Positions 1 to 7,031 of a stretch of DNA of 13,966 nucleotides are shown here, one piece after another. The number at the start of each line of letters is the position of its first letter. Within the stretch, counting starts at the first letter, position 1. The stretch comes from Deltaproteobacteria bacterium (GTDB lineage Bacteria; Myxococcota; B64-G9): positions 1 through 13,966 of the forward strand of contig QMME01000067.1 of assembly GCA_003647095.1 (NCBI GenBank), read 5' to 3'. Both the position numbers and the translations under genes were made by a program. The notes below the pieces were generated by a model. It did no database searches, had not been told where the DNA came from, and saw only the letters and a program-made list of their open reading frames with translations.

Positions 1-365
1 ACGACGGCACCCCCGACTGCAACGACAACTGCCCGGCCGATCCCGGCAAGACCGAACCGGGTGCCTGCGGCTGCGGGGTGGCCGACAGCGACGGCGACGG
101 CGACGGCGTTGCCGACTGCAACGACAATTGCCCGGCCGATGTCAACCCCGGGCAGACCGACAGCGACTCCGACGGCCAGGGTGATGTCTGTGACGACGAC
201 GACGATGATGATGGCATACTCGACGACGGCGACGGCTCCGGCACCGCGGGCGACAATCCCTGCACCGCCGGGGCCACCAGCGCTTGCGACGACAACTGCC
301 CGTTGGTGGCCAACCCCGGCCAGGAAGACAGTGACGGCAACGGCGTGGGAGACGCGTGTCAGTGA
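1..365 (+). CDS. Thrombospondin type 3 repeat protein, C-terminal fragment
   Basis: The 3' end of a gene that begins before the window; reading is open from base 3 to a TGA at 363-365. The visible 120 residues are almost entirely Asp/Gly/Asn/Cys repeats of the form DxDxDGxxDxxDNCP, with at least three DNCP units and a final DGNGVGDACQ. This is the thrombospondin type 3 pattern, in which Asp side chains chelate calcium and Cys pairs brace the repeats. Such regions occur in secreted or outer-surface proteins of myxobacteria and relatives, usually as a stalk or linker next to adhesion, hydrolase or OmpA-like domains. The N-terminal domains are outside the window, so the role of the whole protein cannot be named. 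A run of seven Asp codons (about 193-213) is a simple repeat that could vary in length. The stop overlaps the next gene's start by 4 nt (GTGA). Confidence 0.85.
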   Translation, partial: DGTPDCNDNCPADPGKTEPGACGCGVADSDGDGDGVADCNDNCPADVNPGQTDSDSDGQGDVCDDDDDDDGILDDGDGSGTAGDNPCTAGATSACDDNCPLVANPGQEDSDGNGVGDACQ

Positions 366-1045
366 AACAGGACTGGGACGACAAGACCAGCGAGACGGTG
401 GGCACGGAATCGTACCGGCGCCTGGTGCAGGCGGAGATTTCTTTTTCCCGGGCCACCGGCTACGACAAGGAGAAGACGGCGGTGGTACCGCTTCAGGAGC
501 TGGCCCGGCGCGAGGAGCAGCGCCTGCGCCAGCGGCGCCCGCCGCCGGAGGACTCCTCCCGGCGTTTCATCCCCGTGGGCGAGATAATCGACGTCCTCCG
601 GGCGGCGCGCTCGGTGGAGGAGGTGGCCGGGGTACTGGTGGAGATGGTGGCCAACATGATTCCGCGGGTGCTGCTGCTGTGGGAACGCGCCGACACCCTG
701 TACGGGTTCGCCTCCCGGGGCATGGGCCTGGAAGAGGTCAAGCTGCTGACCATTGAGCTGCCCCGGGATTTCCTGCAACAGCTCACCGGCCTGGATCTCG
801 AGCTGGACAGCTATCGCGGTCCGCCCCGGCAGGCGGAGCTGGTGCGCCGCTTCTACCGCGTGCTGGGCGGGCATCCCCCGGAGATAGTCGTGGTCCCGGT
901 GTACGTAACTCCGCGCGATCGCTGGGTACTGTATGCCGATGCCGGCGAGGAGCCGGTGCCGGCGCTGGAGCTGCGGCTGCTGGAAGTGCTGGTGTCGCGG
1001 GCCGGGGCCCGGGCCGACCTGTTGCTCGAGGGACATAGCTTCTGA
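362..1045 (+). CDS. GAF-like domain protein of unknown role
   Basis: A 227-residue soluble protein with no signal peptide or membrane segment. Residues 1-65 are charged and probably flexible, ending in an Arg-rich stretch. Residues about 70-225 look like a compact alpha/beta sensor domain: a helix with VEEVAGVLVEMV, strand PRVLLLWE, a segment DTLYGFASRGMGL, a C-terminal strand pair EIVVVPVYV / RWVLYADAG and a final long helix. This order resembles the GAF-like domains common in myxobacterial regulators, but no ligand residues can be identified, so the call is tentative. Start choice: GTG at 362 overlaps the upstream stop as GTGA and has GGGAGA about 10 nt upstream; an in-frame GTG at 356 would put the Shine-Dalgarno too close. 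The 4-nt overlap implies co-translation with the repeat protein, although one product is exported and the other looks cytoplasmic. Confidence 0.7.
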   Translation: MKQDWDDKTSETVGTESYRRLVQAEISFSRATGYDKEKTAVVPLQELARREEQRLRQRRPPPEDSSRRFIPVGEIIDVLRAARSVEEVAGVLVEMVANMIPRVLLLWERADTLYGFASRGMGLEEVKLLTIELPRDFLQQLTGLDLELDSYRGPPRQAELVRRFYRVLGGHPPEIVVVPVYVTPRDRWVLYADAGEEPVPALELRLLEVLVSRAGARADLLLEGHSF

Positions 1046-1120
1046 GCGGGGGCTGGAGACAGACCGACGGTGGCCCGTAAACGTCATAGGAATGTATAGA
1101 CGGGGGAAACGACGGCAGGT

Positions 1121-1165
1121 GTAGGCCGGTCCGGGTAATTTGACCGGGCCGCGGGCCTGGCCTAC
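1121..1165. repeat. Nested inverted repeat overlapping the kinase promoter
   Basis: Perfect 7-bp arms GTAGGCC (1121-1127) and GGCCTAC (1159-1165) enclose a second pair, CCGGTC (1126-1131) and GACCGG (1142-1147). The inner right arm covers most of the -35 hexamer and the outer right arm enters the -10 hexamer of the promoter at 1140-1168. It lies upstream of the expected transcription start. It could therefore be an operator for the kinase operon, or a hairpin in read-through RNA from the upstream genes. No T-run follows, so an intrinsic terminator is less likely. Confidence 0.45.
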
Positions 1166-1168
1166 AAT
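1140..1168 (+). promoter_or_regulatory. Sigma70-type promoter for the kinase-activator operon
   Basis: TTGACC (1140-1145) and TACAAT (1163-1168) are separated by 17 bp; each hexamer matches the consensus at five of six positions. Transcription would start near 1175, giving a leader of about 23 nt before the ATG at 1198, with a weak Shine-Dalgarno (ACGGGA, ending 6 nt before the ATG). The rest of the gap, 1046-1120, holds nothing I recognise. Confidence 0.65.
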
Positions 1169-1197
1169 TCGAAAACCTGCTCTAGACGGGATGTTGC

Positions 1198-3531
1198 ATG
1201 GTGTTCAGACCCACAACCTTCGGAAAATACGTGCTACTCAAGCGCATCGCCATAGGTGGCATGGCCGAGGTGTTCCGGGCCAAGGCCTTCGGCGCCGAGG
1301 GGTTCGAGAAGCTGGCGGCGGTCAAGCGCATGCTGCCCCACCTGTCCGCCGATGCCCAGTTCGTGGAGATGTTCATCAACGAGGCCAAGCTGGCGGCCAA
1401 CCTGAACCATGCCAACATCGTGCAGATCTACGATTTCGGCTGTATCGACAAGCTCTACTTCATCTCCATGGAGTACGTGCACGGCAAGGACATCGCCGAC
1501 ATCATCCGCATTCTGCGCGAGCGCAACCTCTCGGCACCCATAGAGATGGCCTGCCACGTGTTCATCGAGGTGCTCAACGGGCTGGACTATGCCCATCGCC
1601 TCAGTGACGCCTACGGCAATCCCCTGGGCCTGATCCACCGCGACATGTCGCCCCACAACATCATCGTCTCCTACGAGGGGGAGGTGAAGCTGGTGGATTT
1701 CGGCATTGCCAAGGCCACCTCCAGCACCGTGCACACCACCGGGGGAGTGCTCAAGGGCAAGTATTCCTACATGTCTCCCGAGCAGGCCCACGGTCTGCAC
1801 CTGGATCACCGTTCCGACTTGTTTTCCCTGGCCATCTGCTTTTATGAGCTGTTGACTCAGAGCAAGATGTTCCACGCCGAGAGCGACCTGGGGGTGCTGG
1901 AGAAGGTCCGCGAGACGGAATTCGTGCCCCCGCGGCAGATCGACCCCTCGATTCCGCGGGAACTCGAGGACATTCTCCTGCGCGCCCTGGAGAAGAATCC
2001 CCAGGATCGCTACGAGTCGGCCGCCGAGTTCCGCGACCAGCTGGAGCAGTTCATGTTCAGCCGCAACCTGCACTATTCCACCTCCTGGCTGGCCGGGTTC
2101 ATGCGCGAGATTTTCTCCGAGCAACTGGCCCAGGAAGGAGAGGATTTCGCCGAGGAGGCGGACATGGTGCAGCGGCTGCGCTCGGAGGCACGCCGCTTCG
2201 CGCGCCTGACCGAGGACCAGATCGGTCCGGACACGGTGGTGCTGCACAAGACCCCCTCGGCCCCGGGCCAGCAACAGGCCCCGGTGGTGGAAGACGACGA
2301 CGAAGAAGACGACGTGGACACCGTCGCCGAGACCCGCGAGGTGGAACTTCCCCAGCCACCGGGATGGCAACCGGTCGAGCAACCGCCGTCGCCGGGGCCG
2401 CTGGTGGTCAGCGACGACGATGTCATCTCCGTGGAAGAGATCGAGCAGTTTCCGGTCGGCGACGAGGAGTACCTGGAGACGGCCAAGATGTCCCGGCCCG
2501 ATCAGAAGCTGTTCGAGAAGGTGGCTGGAGATTTCTCCGTTTCTTCCGCCACCGGCCGACCGCCCATCCGCGAGGTGGCGGGACCGGCCATCGAGGACAC
2601 CCTGCGGGAAGGGGAGCTGAACGCCACCACCGACCGGCGTGGCCGGGCCCACCTGTTCGATGTCAGCGACAGCTCCGTTACCGGTCCCCGAACCGGTGAA
2701 CACCCCCTGCTGGAATACGATTTCGAAAAGGATCGTTCCACCCTGTCGGAAGACGGGCGCCAGGGCGCCCCGCTGGTCTCGGCCACCGAAAAAAGCGCCC
2801 TGCTGTTGGCCGGGGAGGAAAAGGGCTTTCCCTTCGGCAAGCTCTTCGTGGTGTTGCTGGTGGCGGTTCTGGGTGGCGGGCTGATCGCCTATTTCGCCTA
2901 CCAGAAGGAAGAACCGGCCGCGCCGGCCAAGGATGCGGCCGACCTGACCGCTACCCGCAAGCTTCCGCGGGTCTCCCCCCGGCCGGCCACCGCCAGCGTG
3001 TCCGCCAGGCCGGAGCCGGTGGTCGATACCGTTGCCGACAGGAAGGAAAAGCAACCGGAGCGGCAGGAGAAAGAACCCGCGGCCGCCGCCGGAACGGAGG
3101 CCGCGACCACGCCGGCCACGAGCACGCCCAAGCCGCCCCCGGCCGAGCGTCCCGCGGCGAGCGACACCGCTGGCAAGCCCGTCGTGGCCAAGAGCAAACC
3201 GCGCAGCACCAGGCCGCGGGTTCGCAGCGGCAGGAGCAAGGTTCGCAAGAATCGCTCCTCCAGCAAGAGGCGCCGCTCCCGGCCCCGGCGGAAGAAGCGG
3301 CGCAGCCAGGTGGCCGCGTCCCGGGGGGAGCCGGCGACCGTTACCGTGGGCCTGACCGACGGCTGGGCCAACGTCTACATCGACGGCAAGATGATCCGTA
3401 CCACGCCGCTGATCAAGTACAAGGTTGCTCCCGGACGCCACACCATCGAGCTGAGAGATCGTACCGGCAAGCTGATCAAGCGCCAGAAGATAAGGGCCAG
3501 GTCCGGTGCGGATCTGCGCTTCGTCTGGTAG
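1198..3531 (+). CDS. Transmembrane Ser/Thr protein kinase with C-terminal PEGA domain
   Basis: A Hanks-type kinase of 777 residues. The catalytic domain covers about 11-285: Gly-rich loop IGGMAEVF (19-26), ATP lysine K43, HRD at 147-149 followed by MSPHN, DFG at 167-169, a Thr/Ser-rich activation loop, and SPE ending at E195. All catalytic residues are present, so it should be active; the HRD arginine makes it an RD kinase, probably switched on by activation-loop phosphorylation. A juxtamembrane region follows, with an acidic cluster EDDDEEDDVD (365-374) and nearby threonines. One hydrophobic span lies at about 549-568. Beyond it are a Pro/Ala/Thr-rich linker, a strongly basic Arg/Lys/Ser tract (665-704) and a PEGA-like beta domain (about 714-777; VYIDGKMIRTTPL). 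The kinase is expected in the cytoplasm and PEGA in the periplasm. The activator gene begins 9 nt downstream, suggesting that the two act together. Confidence 0.93.
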   Translation: MVFRPTTFGKYVLLKRIAIGGMAEVFRAKAFGAEGFEKLAAVKRMLPHLSADAQFVEMFINEAKLAANLNHANIVQIYDFGCIDKLYFISMEYVHGKDIADIIRILRERNLSAPIEMACHVFIEVLNGLDYAHRLSDAYGNPLGLIHRDMSPHNIIVSYEGEVKLVDFGIAKATSSTVHTTGGVLKGKYSYMSPEQAHGLHLDHRSDLFSLAICFYELLTQSKMFHAESDLGVLEKVRETEFVPPRQIDPSIPRELEDILLRALEKNPQDRYESAAEFRDQLEQFMFSRNLHYSTSWLAGFMREIFSEQLAQEGEDFAEEADMVQRLRSEARRFARLTEDQIGPDTVVLHKTPSAPGQQQAPVVEDDDEEDDVDTVAETREVELPQPPGWQPVEQPPSPGPLVVSDDDVISVEEIEQFPVGDEEYLETAKMSRPDQKLFEKVAGDFSVSSATGRPPIREVAGPAIEDTLREGELNATTDRRGRAHLFDVSDSSVTGPRTGEHPLLEYDFEKDRSTLSEDGRQGAPLVSATEKSALLLAGEEKGFPFGKLFVVLLVAVLGGGLIAYFAYQKEEPAAPAKDAADLTATRKLPRVSPRPATASVSARPEPVVDTVADRKEKQPERQEKEPAAAAGTEAATTPATSTPKPPPAERPAASDTAGKPVVAKSKPRSTRPRVRSGRSKVRKNRSSSKRRRSRPRRKKRRSQVAASRGEPATVTVGLTDGWANVYIDGKMIRTTPLIKYKVAPGRHTIELRDRTGKLIKRQKIRARSGADLRFVW

Positions 3532-3540
3532 AATCCCCCC

Positions 3541-4938
3541 ATGAGCGAGGACCCCACCAAGGAATTTCCCCGCCTGCCGGTGGACGTCACCCGGCGCACC
3601 GTCTTTCTGTCGGACAAGAAGGACTACAAGCTGCTGCGAGCCAGCCGCCTGCTGGTGGTCAAGGGCGTGGATGCCGGCAAGGAGTTGCTGATCGAGAAGG
3701 GTCGCGTGACCATGGGCCGCTCGGGGGTGTGCGACCTGGCTCTCGAGGACGCCGCCGTGTCGGGACTGCACTGCGAGTTGCTTACCGATTCCCGCGGGCA
3801 CCTGCTGCGCGACCTGGACAGCACCAACGGCCTGTTCATGCTCGGGCACCGCATTCGCGAGGTGTTCCTGCGGCCGGGCAGCGAGTTCCAGGTGGGCAAC
3901 AACCTGATTCGCTTCGGCTCCCTCAATACCCTGGTGAAGATTCCCCTGTCTTCACGCGATCGCTTCGGCCAGGCGCTGGGGCGCTCGATAGCCATGCGCG
4001 AGGTCTTTGCCGTGCTGGAGAAGGTGGCCAACTCCAACCTGCCGGTGCTGCTACAGGGCGAGACGGGAACCGGCAAGGAGCTGCTGGCCTCGGCCCTGCA
4101 TTCCTATTCCCTGCGCAAGCGCCGGCCCTTCATCGTGCTGGACTGCGCCGCCGTGCCCCGGGACATCATCGAGTCCACCCTGTTCGGGCACGAGAAGGGC
4201 GCCTTCACCGGTGCCGAGAGCTCGCGCCGGGGGGTGTTCGAGGAGGCCGACGGCGGCACCCTGTTCATAGACGAGGTGGGCGAGCTGGATCTGGCCCTGC
4301 AGCCGAAGTTGCTGCGCGCGCTGGAGCAGCAGCAGGTGCAGCGGGTGGGGGGGGTGCAGCCGCTCGAGGTGGACGTGCGCATCGTCGCCGCCACCCACCG
4401 CGACCTGCGACGCATGGTGGACCAGGGGTTGTTCCGGGAGGACCTGTTTTACCGGCTGTCGGTGGTGGAGGTGGAGGTGCCCCCGCTGCGTGACCGGCCC
4501 GAGGACATCCCCCTGCTGGCCAAGAACTTCCTGGCCGAGCTGACGGAGGTGTGGCCCGACGGCGGCCTGCAGCCGTTCCGGCTGCAGGCCGAGGCGGTGG
4601 CCCTGCTGCAGCGTCACTCCTGGCCCGGCAACGTGCGCCAGTTGCGCAACGTGCTCGAGCGCGCCGCCCAGCTGGCCGACGACAAGCTGATCAAGGCGTC
4701 CGATCTCGACCTGGACAGCGGGCGCGGGGACGTGGGCTCGGGCCTGGTGATAGATCCGCGCCTGCCCTACAAGGAGGCCAAGGCGCGGTTGCTGCAGCGC
4801 TTCGAGCGCCAGTACGTGTCGGCGCTGCTCGACGAGTGCTCCGGCAACCTGTCCCGGGCCGCCCGCAAGGCCGGCCTGGCCCGCAACTACCTGCGCAACC
4901 TGTGCCGCAAGTACAACATCCCCAGCGGCGCCGACTAG
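3541..4938 (+). CDS. FHA-domain sigma54-dependent transcriptional activator
   Basis: A 465-residue bacterial enhancer-binding protein. The N-terminal FHA domain (about 45-120) has the expected phosphothreonine-binding residues: GRS at 59-61, S74 and H77 (SGLH), and STNG at 94-97. The AAA+ motor (about 140-370) has Walker A GETGTGKE (173-180), the sigma54-contacting GAFTGA loop (220-225), Walker B LFIDE (D244-E245) and an arginine-rich sensor region ending in HSWPGNVRQLRN. A Fis-type helix-turn-helix closes the protein (about 430-460; NLSRAARKAGLARNYLRNL). It should remodel sigma54 RNA polymerase from an upstream enhancer, with FHA in place of the usual receiver domain so that a Ser/Thr kinase, most simply its neighbour, controls it. 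No Shine-Dalgarno precedes the ATG (the upstream bases are a C-run), so translation is probably coupled to the kinase gene. No -24/-12 promoter was recognised by eye in the window. Confidence 0.95.
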   Translation: MSEDPTKEFPRLPVDVTRRTVFLSDKKDYKLLRASRLLVVKGVDAGKELLIEKGRVTMGRSGVCDLALEDAAVSGLHCELLTDSRGHLLRDLDSTNGLFMLGHRIREVFLRPGSEFQVGNNLIRFGSLNTLVKIPLSSRDRFGQALGRSIAMREVFAVLEKVANSNLPVLLQGETGTGKELLASALHSYSLRKRRPFIVLDCAAVPRDIIESTLFGHEKGAFTGAESSRRGVFEEADGGTLFIDEVGELDLALQPKLLRALEQQQVQRVGGVQPLEVDVRIVAATHRDLRRMVDQGLFREDLFYRLSVVEVEVPPLRDRPEDIPLLAKNFLAELTEVWPDGGLQPFRLQAEAVALLQRHSWPGNVRQLRNVLERAAQLADDKLIKASDLDLDSGRGDVGSGLVIDPRLPYKEAKARLLQRFERQYVSALLDECSGNLSRAARKAGLARNYLRNLCRKYNIPSGAD

Positions 4939-4946
4939 CGACATTC

Positions 4947-4975
4947 TTGATCCCGGCAGGCCCGGCCGCTATGAT
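4947..4975 (+). promoter_or_regulatory. Sigma70-type promoter for the PEGA-lipoprotein operon
   Basis: TTGATC (4947-4952) and TATGAT (4970-4975) have a 17-bp spacer. The predicted start near 4982 leaves a very short leader of about 14 nt that still holds GGAG (4984-4987), 8 nt before the ATG at 4996. The promoter begins 9 nt after the activator's stop, so this operon can be expressed independently of the kinase operon. Confidence 0.6.
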
Positions 4976-4995
4976 GGCTCCCTGGAGTTGATGCC

Positions 4996-6315
4996 ATGCG
5001 ATCTGTGCCTCTGCGGATGAGCCTGATCATCCTGCTGGCCCTGCCCGCCGTCGCCTTTGCCGGCGGGGCCCGCCTGTCGGTGACGGTGATTCCCCTGCCG
5101 GCCCGGCAGGTGACGCCGCCGGTGGCCGATAGCATCTACGCCATGCTGGCGCGGCACATACGCCGGCTCTACCGGGCCCGGGTGGTCGGCGGCCGGGCCG
5201 TGGGCCGGGCTGTCTGGGGAGAGGTGGGCAGCGGCGTCGAGGAGCAGCGCAGCCGCTTCCTGGCCCTGGTGGAGGGAATCAAGAAGTCCTACAAGCTGCT
5301 GCAGGTGGACCGGGCCCTGAAGCTGGCACGCCAGGCGGATGCCCTGCTGGACACCTGCGGGCCGGAGGTGTCCGACAGCCAGCCCCTGGATGATCTCTAC
5401 CTGTTCTCCGGCCTGGCCCGGCTGGCCCAGGGACAGGCTCGCCAGGCGGCCGAACGTTTCCGGCGGCTGGTGGAGCTGAACGCGGATTTTCGCCTGAGCC
5501 CCGACGATTTTCCCCCGGACCAGGTACAGGCCTTCGAGCGGGTGCGCCGCCGGGTGCTGGCAGGCCGGCGCTACCCGGTGGAGATCGTCTCCCGGCCGGC
5601 CGGGGCACGGGTGGTGGTCAACGGTGTGCCGCGCGGACAGACTCCCCTGCGGCTGGAGTTGCCGCCCGGGCCCCAGTACCTGCGGCTGGAGCTGGAGGAC
5701 TATTCCCCCTGGACACTGGTGTTGCCGGAAGGCCCGGCTCCCGGGCAGGTGCGGGCGTTGCTGGTGCCCCGCTGGAGCGGCGATCCCCCGCTGGATCTCA
5801 TGTCCAAGGCCATCGCCGCCGAGCAGCTCGACGAGGCGCAGCTGGCGGTGTTGCGCCTGCTGGCCGGCTTCTACCAGTCCGACGCGGTAATCCTGGTGTC
5901 GCTTAGCCGCCAGGGCAGGAACCTGCACCTGGGATTTCGCATATTCGTGGTCCGGCCCGAGACGGTCACCCGGGCGCGCCTGTTCAACCTGGGCCCCGAC
6001 CGCAGCCGCTACGATGCCAAGCTGCTGGGAGTGGCCACCACCATGGAGGCGCTCAAGCGCGCCACGGCCTCGGGCCTGGCAACCGGCCTGGGCGAACCGG
6101 TAATGCCGGTCGCCCCGGGTCCGGCCACGCCCGTCCGCCCGCCGCCCCGGCAGCCGGACGGCGGCCACGGCCGGGGGGAAGGTGGACCGGCCTGGTACCG
6201 CAGCTGGTGGTTCTGGACGGCGGTGGGGGTGGCCGTGGCCGGGGCCGGAGCCGGCCTGGCGGTATGGCTCACCCGCCCCGAGGCGACCTGGACCCTGGTG
6301 GTCCAGCCCCGGTGA
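4996..6315 (+). CDS. Exported PEGA-domain protein with C-terminal membrane anchor
   Basis: A 439-residue protein. An N-terminal signal peptide (hydrophobic core LIILLALPAV, likely cleaved after AFA near residue 22) sends it to the envelope. Residues about 80-190 are helical and TPR-like, with LLQVDRALKLARQADALLD and a stretch LARLAQGQARQAAERFRRL. A PEGA domain follows at about 193-245 (VEIVSRPAGARVVVNGVPRG, then TPLRLELPPG). Residues 250-360 may form a further alpha/beta domain that I do not recognise. A Pro/Gly-rich linker leads to a Trp-flanked membrane span (about 404-426), leaving some 13 residues on the far side. This layout (signal, helical repeats, PEGA, C-terminal span) occurs in uncharacterised myxobacterial proteins found near Ser/Thr kinases. 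It starts an operon with two lipoproteins and may be a structural or sensory partner of the kinase's PEGA domain. The molecular function is unknown. Confidence 0.82.
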   Translation: MRSVPLRMSLIILLALPAVAFAGGARLSVTVIPLPARQVTPPVADSIYAMLARHIRRLYRARVVGGRAVGRAVWGEVGSGVEEQRSRFLALVEGIKKSYKLLQVDRALKLARQADALLDTCGPEVSDSQPLDDLYLFSGLARLAQGQARQAAERFRRLVELNADFRLSPDDFPPDQVQAFERVRRRVLAGRRYPVEIVSRPAGARVVVNGVPRGQTPLRLELPPGPQYLRLELEDYSPWTLVLPEGPAPGQVRALLVPRWSGDPPLDLMSKAIAAEQLDEAQLAVLRLLAGFYQSDAVILVSLSRQGRNLHLGFRIFVVRPETVTRARLFNLGPDRSRYDAKLLGVATTMEALKRATASGLATGLGEPVMPVAPGPATPVRPPPRQPDGGHGRGEGGPAWYRSWWFWTAVGVAVAGAGAGLAVWLTRPEATWTLVVQPR

Positions 6316-6318
6316 ACC

Positions 6319-7029
6319 ATGAAGGCCGCGGTCGTGATACTGGCAACCGGGTTCTGGTTGTCGGGCTGTGGCGGCGAAAGCCACACCGCCGTGCTGACGC
6401 TGTTGGAGGGAGCCGAGCACCTGCCCTGTGCGGGCATGCGCCGGCTGCGGGTGACCGCCTTTCGCAACGAGGTGGAGGGCGTGGGCATCGACCTGTTCGG
6501 CGTCTTCTACAATCCCGATGGCACCTGCAACCTGCCGGCCGGCCTGCCGGCGGAGTTGCCCGGCCTGCCGTTGACGGGAAAGATGTGGGTGCTGGTCGAG
6601 GGATTCGATTCCACGGAAAAACGCCGCCTGTCCATGGCCCAGACCGGTGTCATCGGCAACGACATGGTAAGCAGCGGCAGCCTGGGTGAACTGGTCCTGG
6701 AGCGCGAGCCGGTGTCCGGCACCTACGCCAGCTCCAGCCTGGTGATTGCCGGGTTGCCCGGCCTGGCCGAAGCCGAGCCGCTGGACGAGCTGTCGTTCAA
6801 TCTCAACTACGGCACCGCCGATTCGATAAACGGGGCCTTTCGGCGCAACCCGGCCGCGGGCTGGAGCAGCGGGCCGCTGGTGATCTCCAACCTGCTGCCC
6901 CGCCTGGACAACCGCATCCTTGTCGTGGGTCGCCGGGGCGGCGCCCCGGTGGCCACCTGGCAGGCGGAGGCCTTCGACATCGACGAGGGCGAGCTGTTCG
7001 TGGAGATACAACCGCAAAAGAGCGACTGA
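6319..7029 (+). CDS. Lipoprotein of unknown family (first of a tandem pair)
   Basis: A 236-residue lipoprotein precursor with a short signal peptide and lipobox LSGC, so lipidation is expected at C17. Gly follows at +2, with no Asp retention signal, so outer-membrane sorting is possible. The mature part is mainly predicted beta strand and is not a family I recognise. Features shared with the next gene are an early Cys motif HLPCAG-x3-LRV, a central Cys region before a GLP segment, and PLVISNL near the C-terminus. The gene starts 3 nt after the PEGA gene's stop, with GGTGA just upstream as a weak Shine-Dalgarno, and ends 2 nt before the next lipoprotein gene, so one transcript is likely. Confidence 0.8.
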   Translation: MKAAVVILATGFWLSGCGGESHTAVLTLLEGAEHLPCAGMRRLRVTAFRNEVEGVGIDLFGVFYNPDGTCNLPAGLPAELPGLPLTGKMWVLVEGFDSTEKRRLSMAQTGVIGNDMVSSGSLGELVLEREPVSGTYASSSLVIAGLPGLAEAEPLDELSFNLNYGTADSINGAFRRNPAAGWSSGPLVISNLLPRLDNRILVVGRRGGAPVATWQAEAFDIDEGELFVEIQPQKSD

Positions 7030-7031
7030 CC

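Noticed and set aside
193..213. Asp-codon run as a microsatellite or tandem repeat locus
   Set aside because: It is a normal coding consequence of an Asp-rich thrombospondin type 3 repeat. Length variation cannot be judged from one sequence.
3529..3534. TAGAAT as a -10 for an internal promoter before the FHA activator gene
   Set aside because: There is no matching -35 hexamer, and it is only 6 nt from the ATG, so any transcript would be leaderless. Read-through from the kinase promoter is simpler.
1234..3849. Minus-strand open frame of 871 codons opposite the kinase gene
   Set aside because: It mirrors the third-base GC bias of a certain kinase gene. The product is rich in His/Gln/Gly with no recognisable domain.
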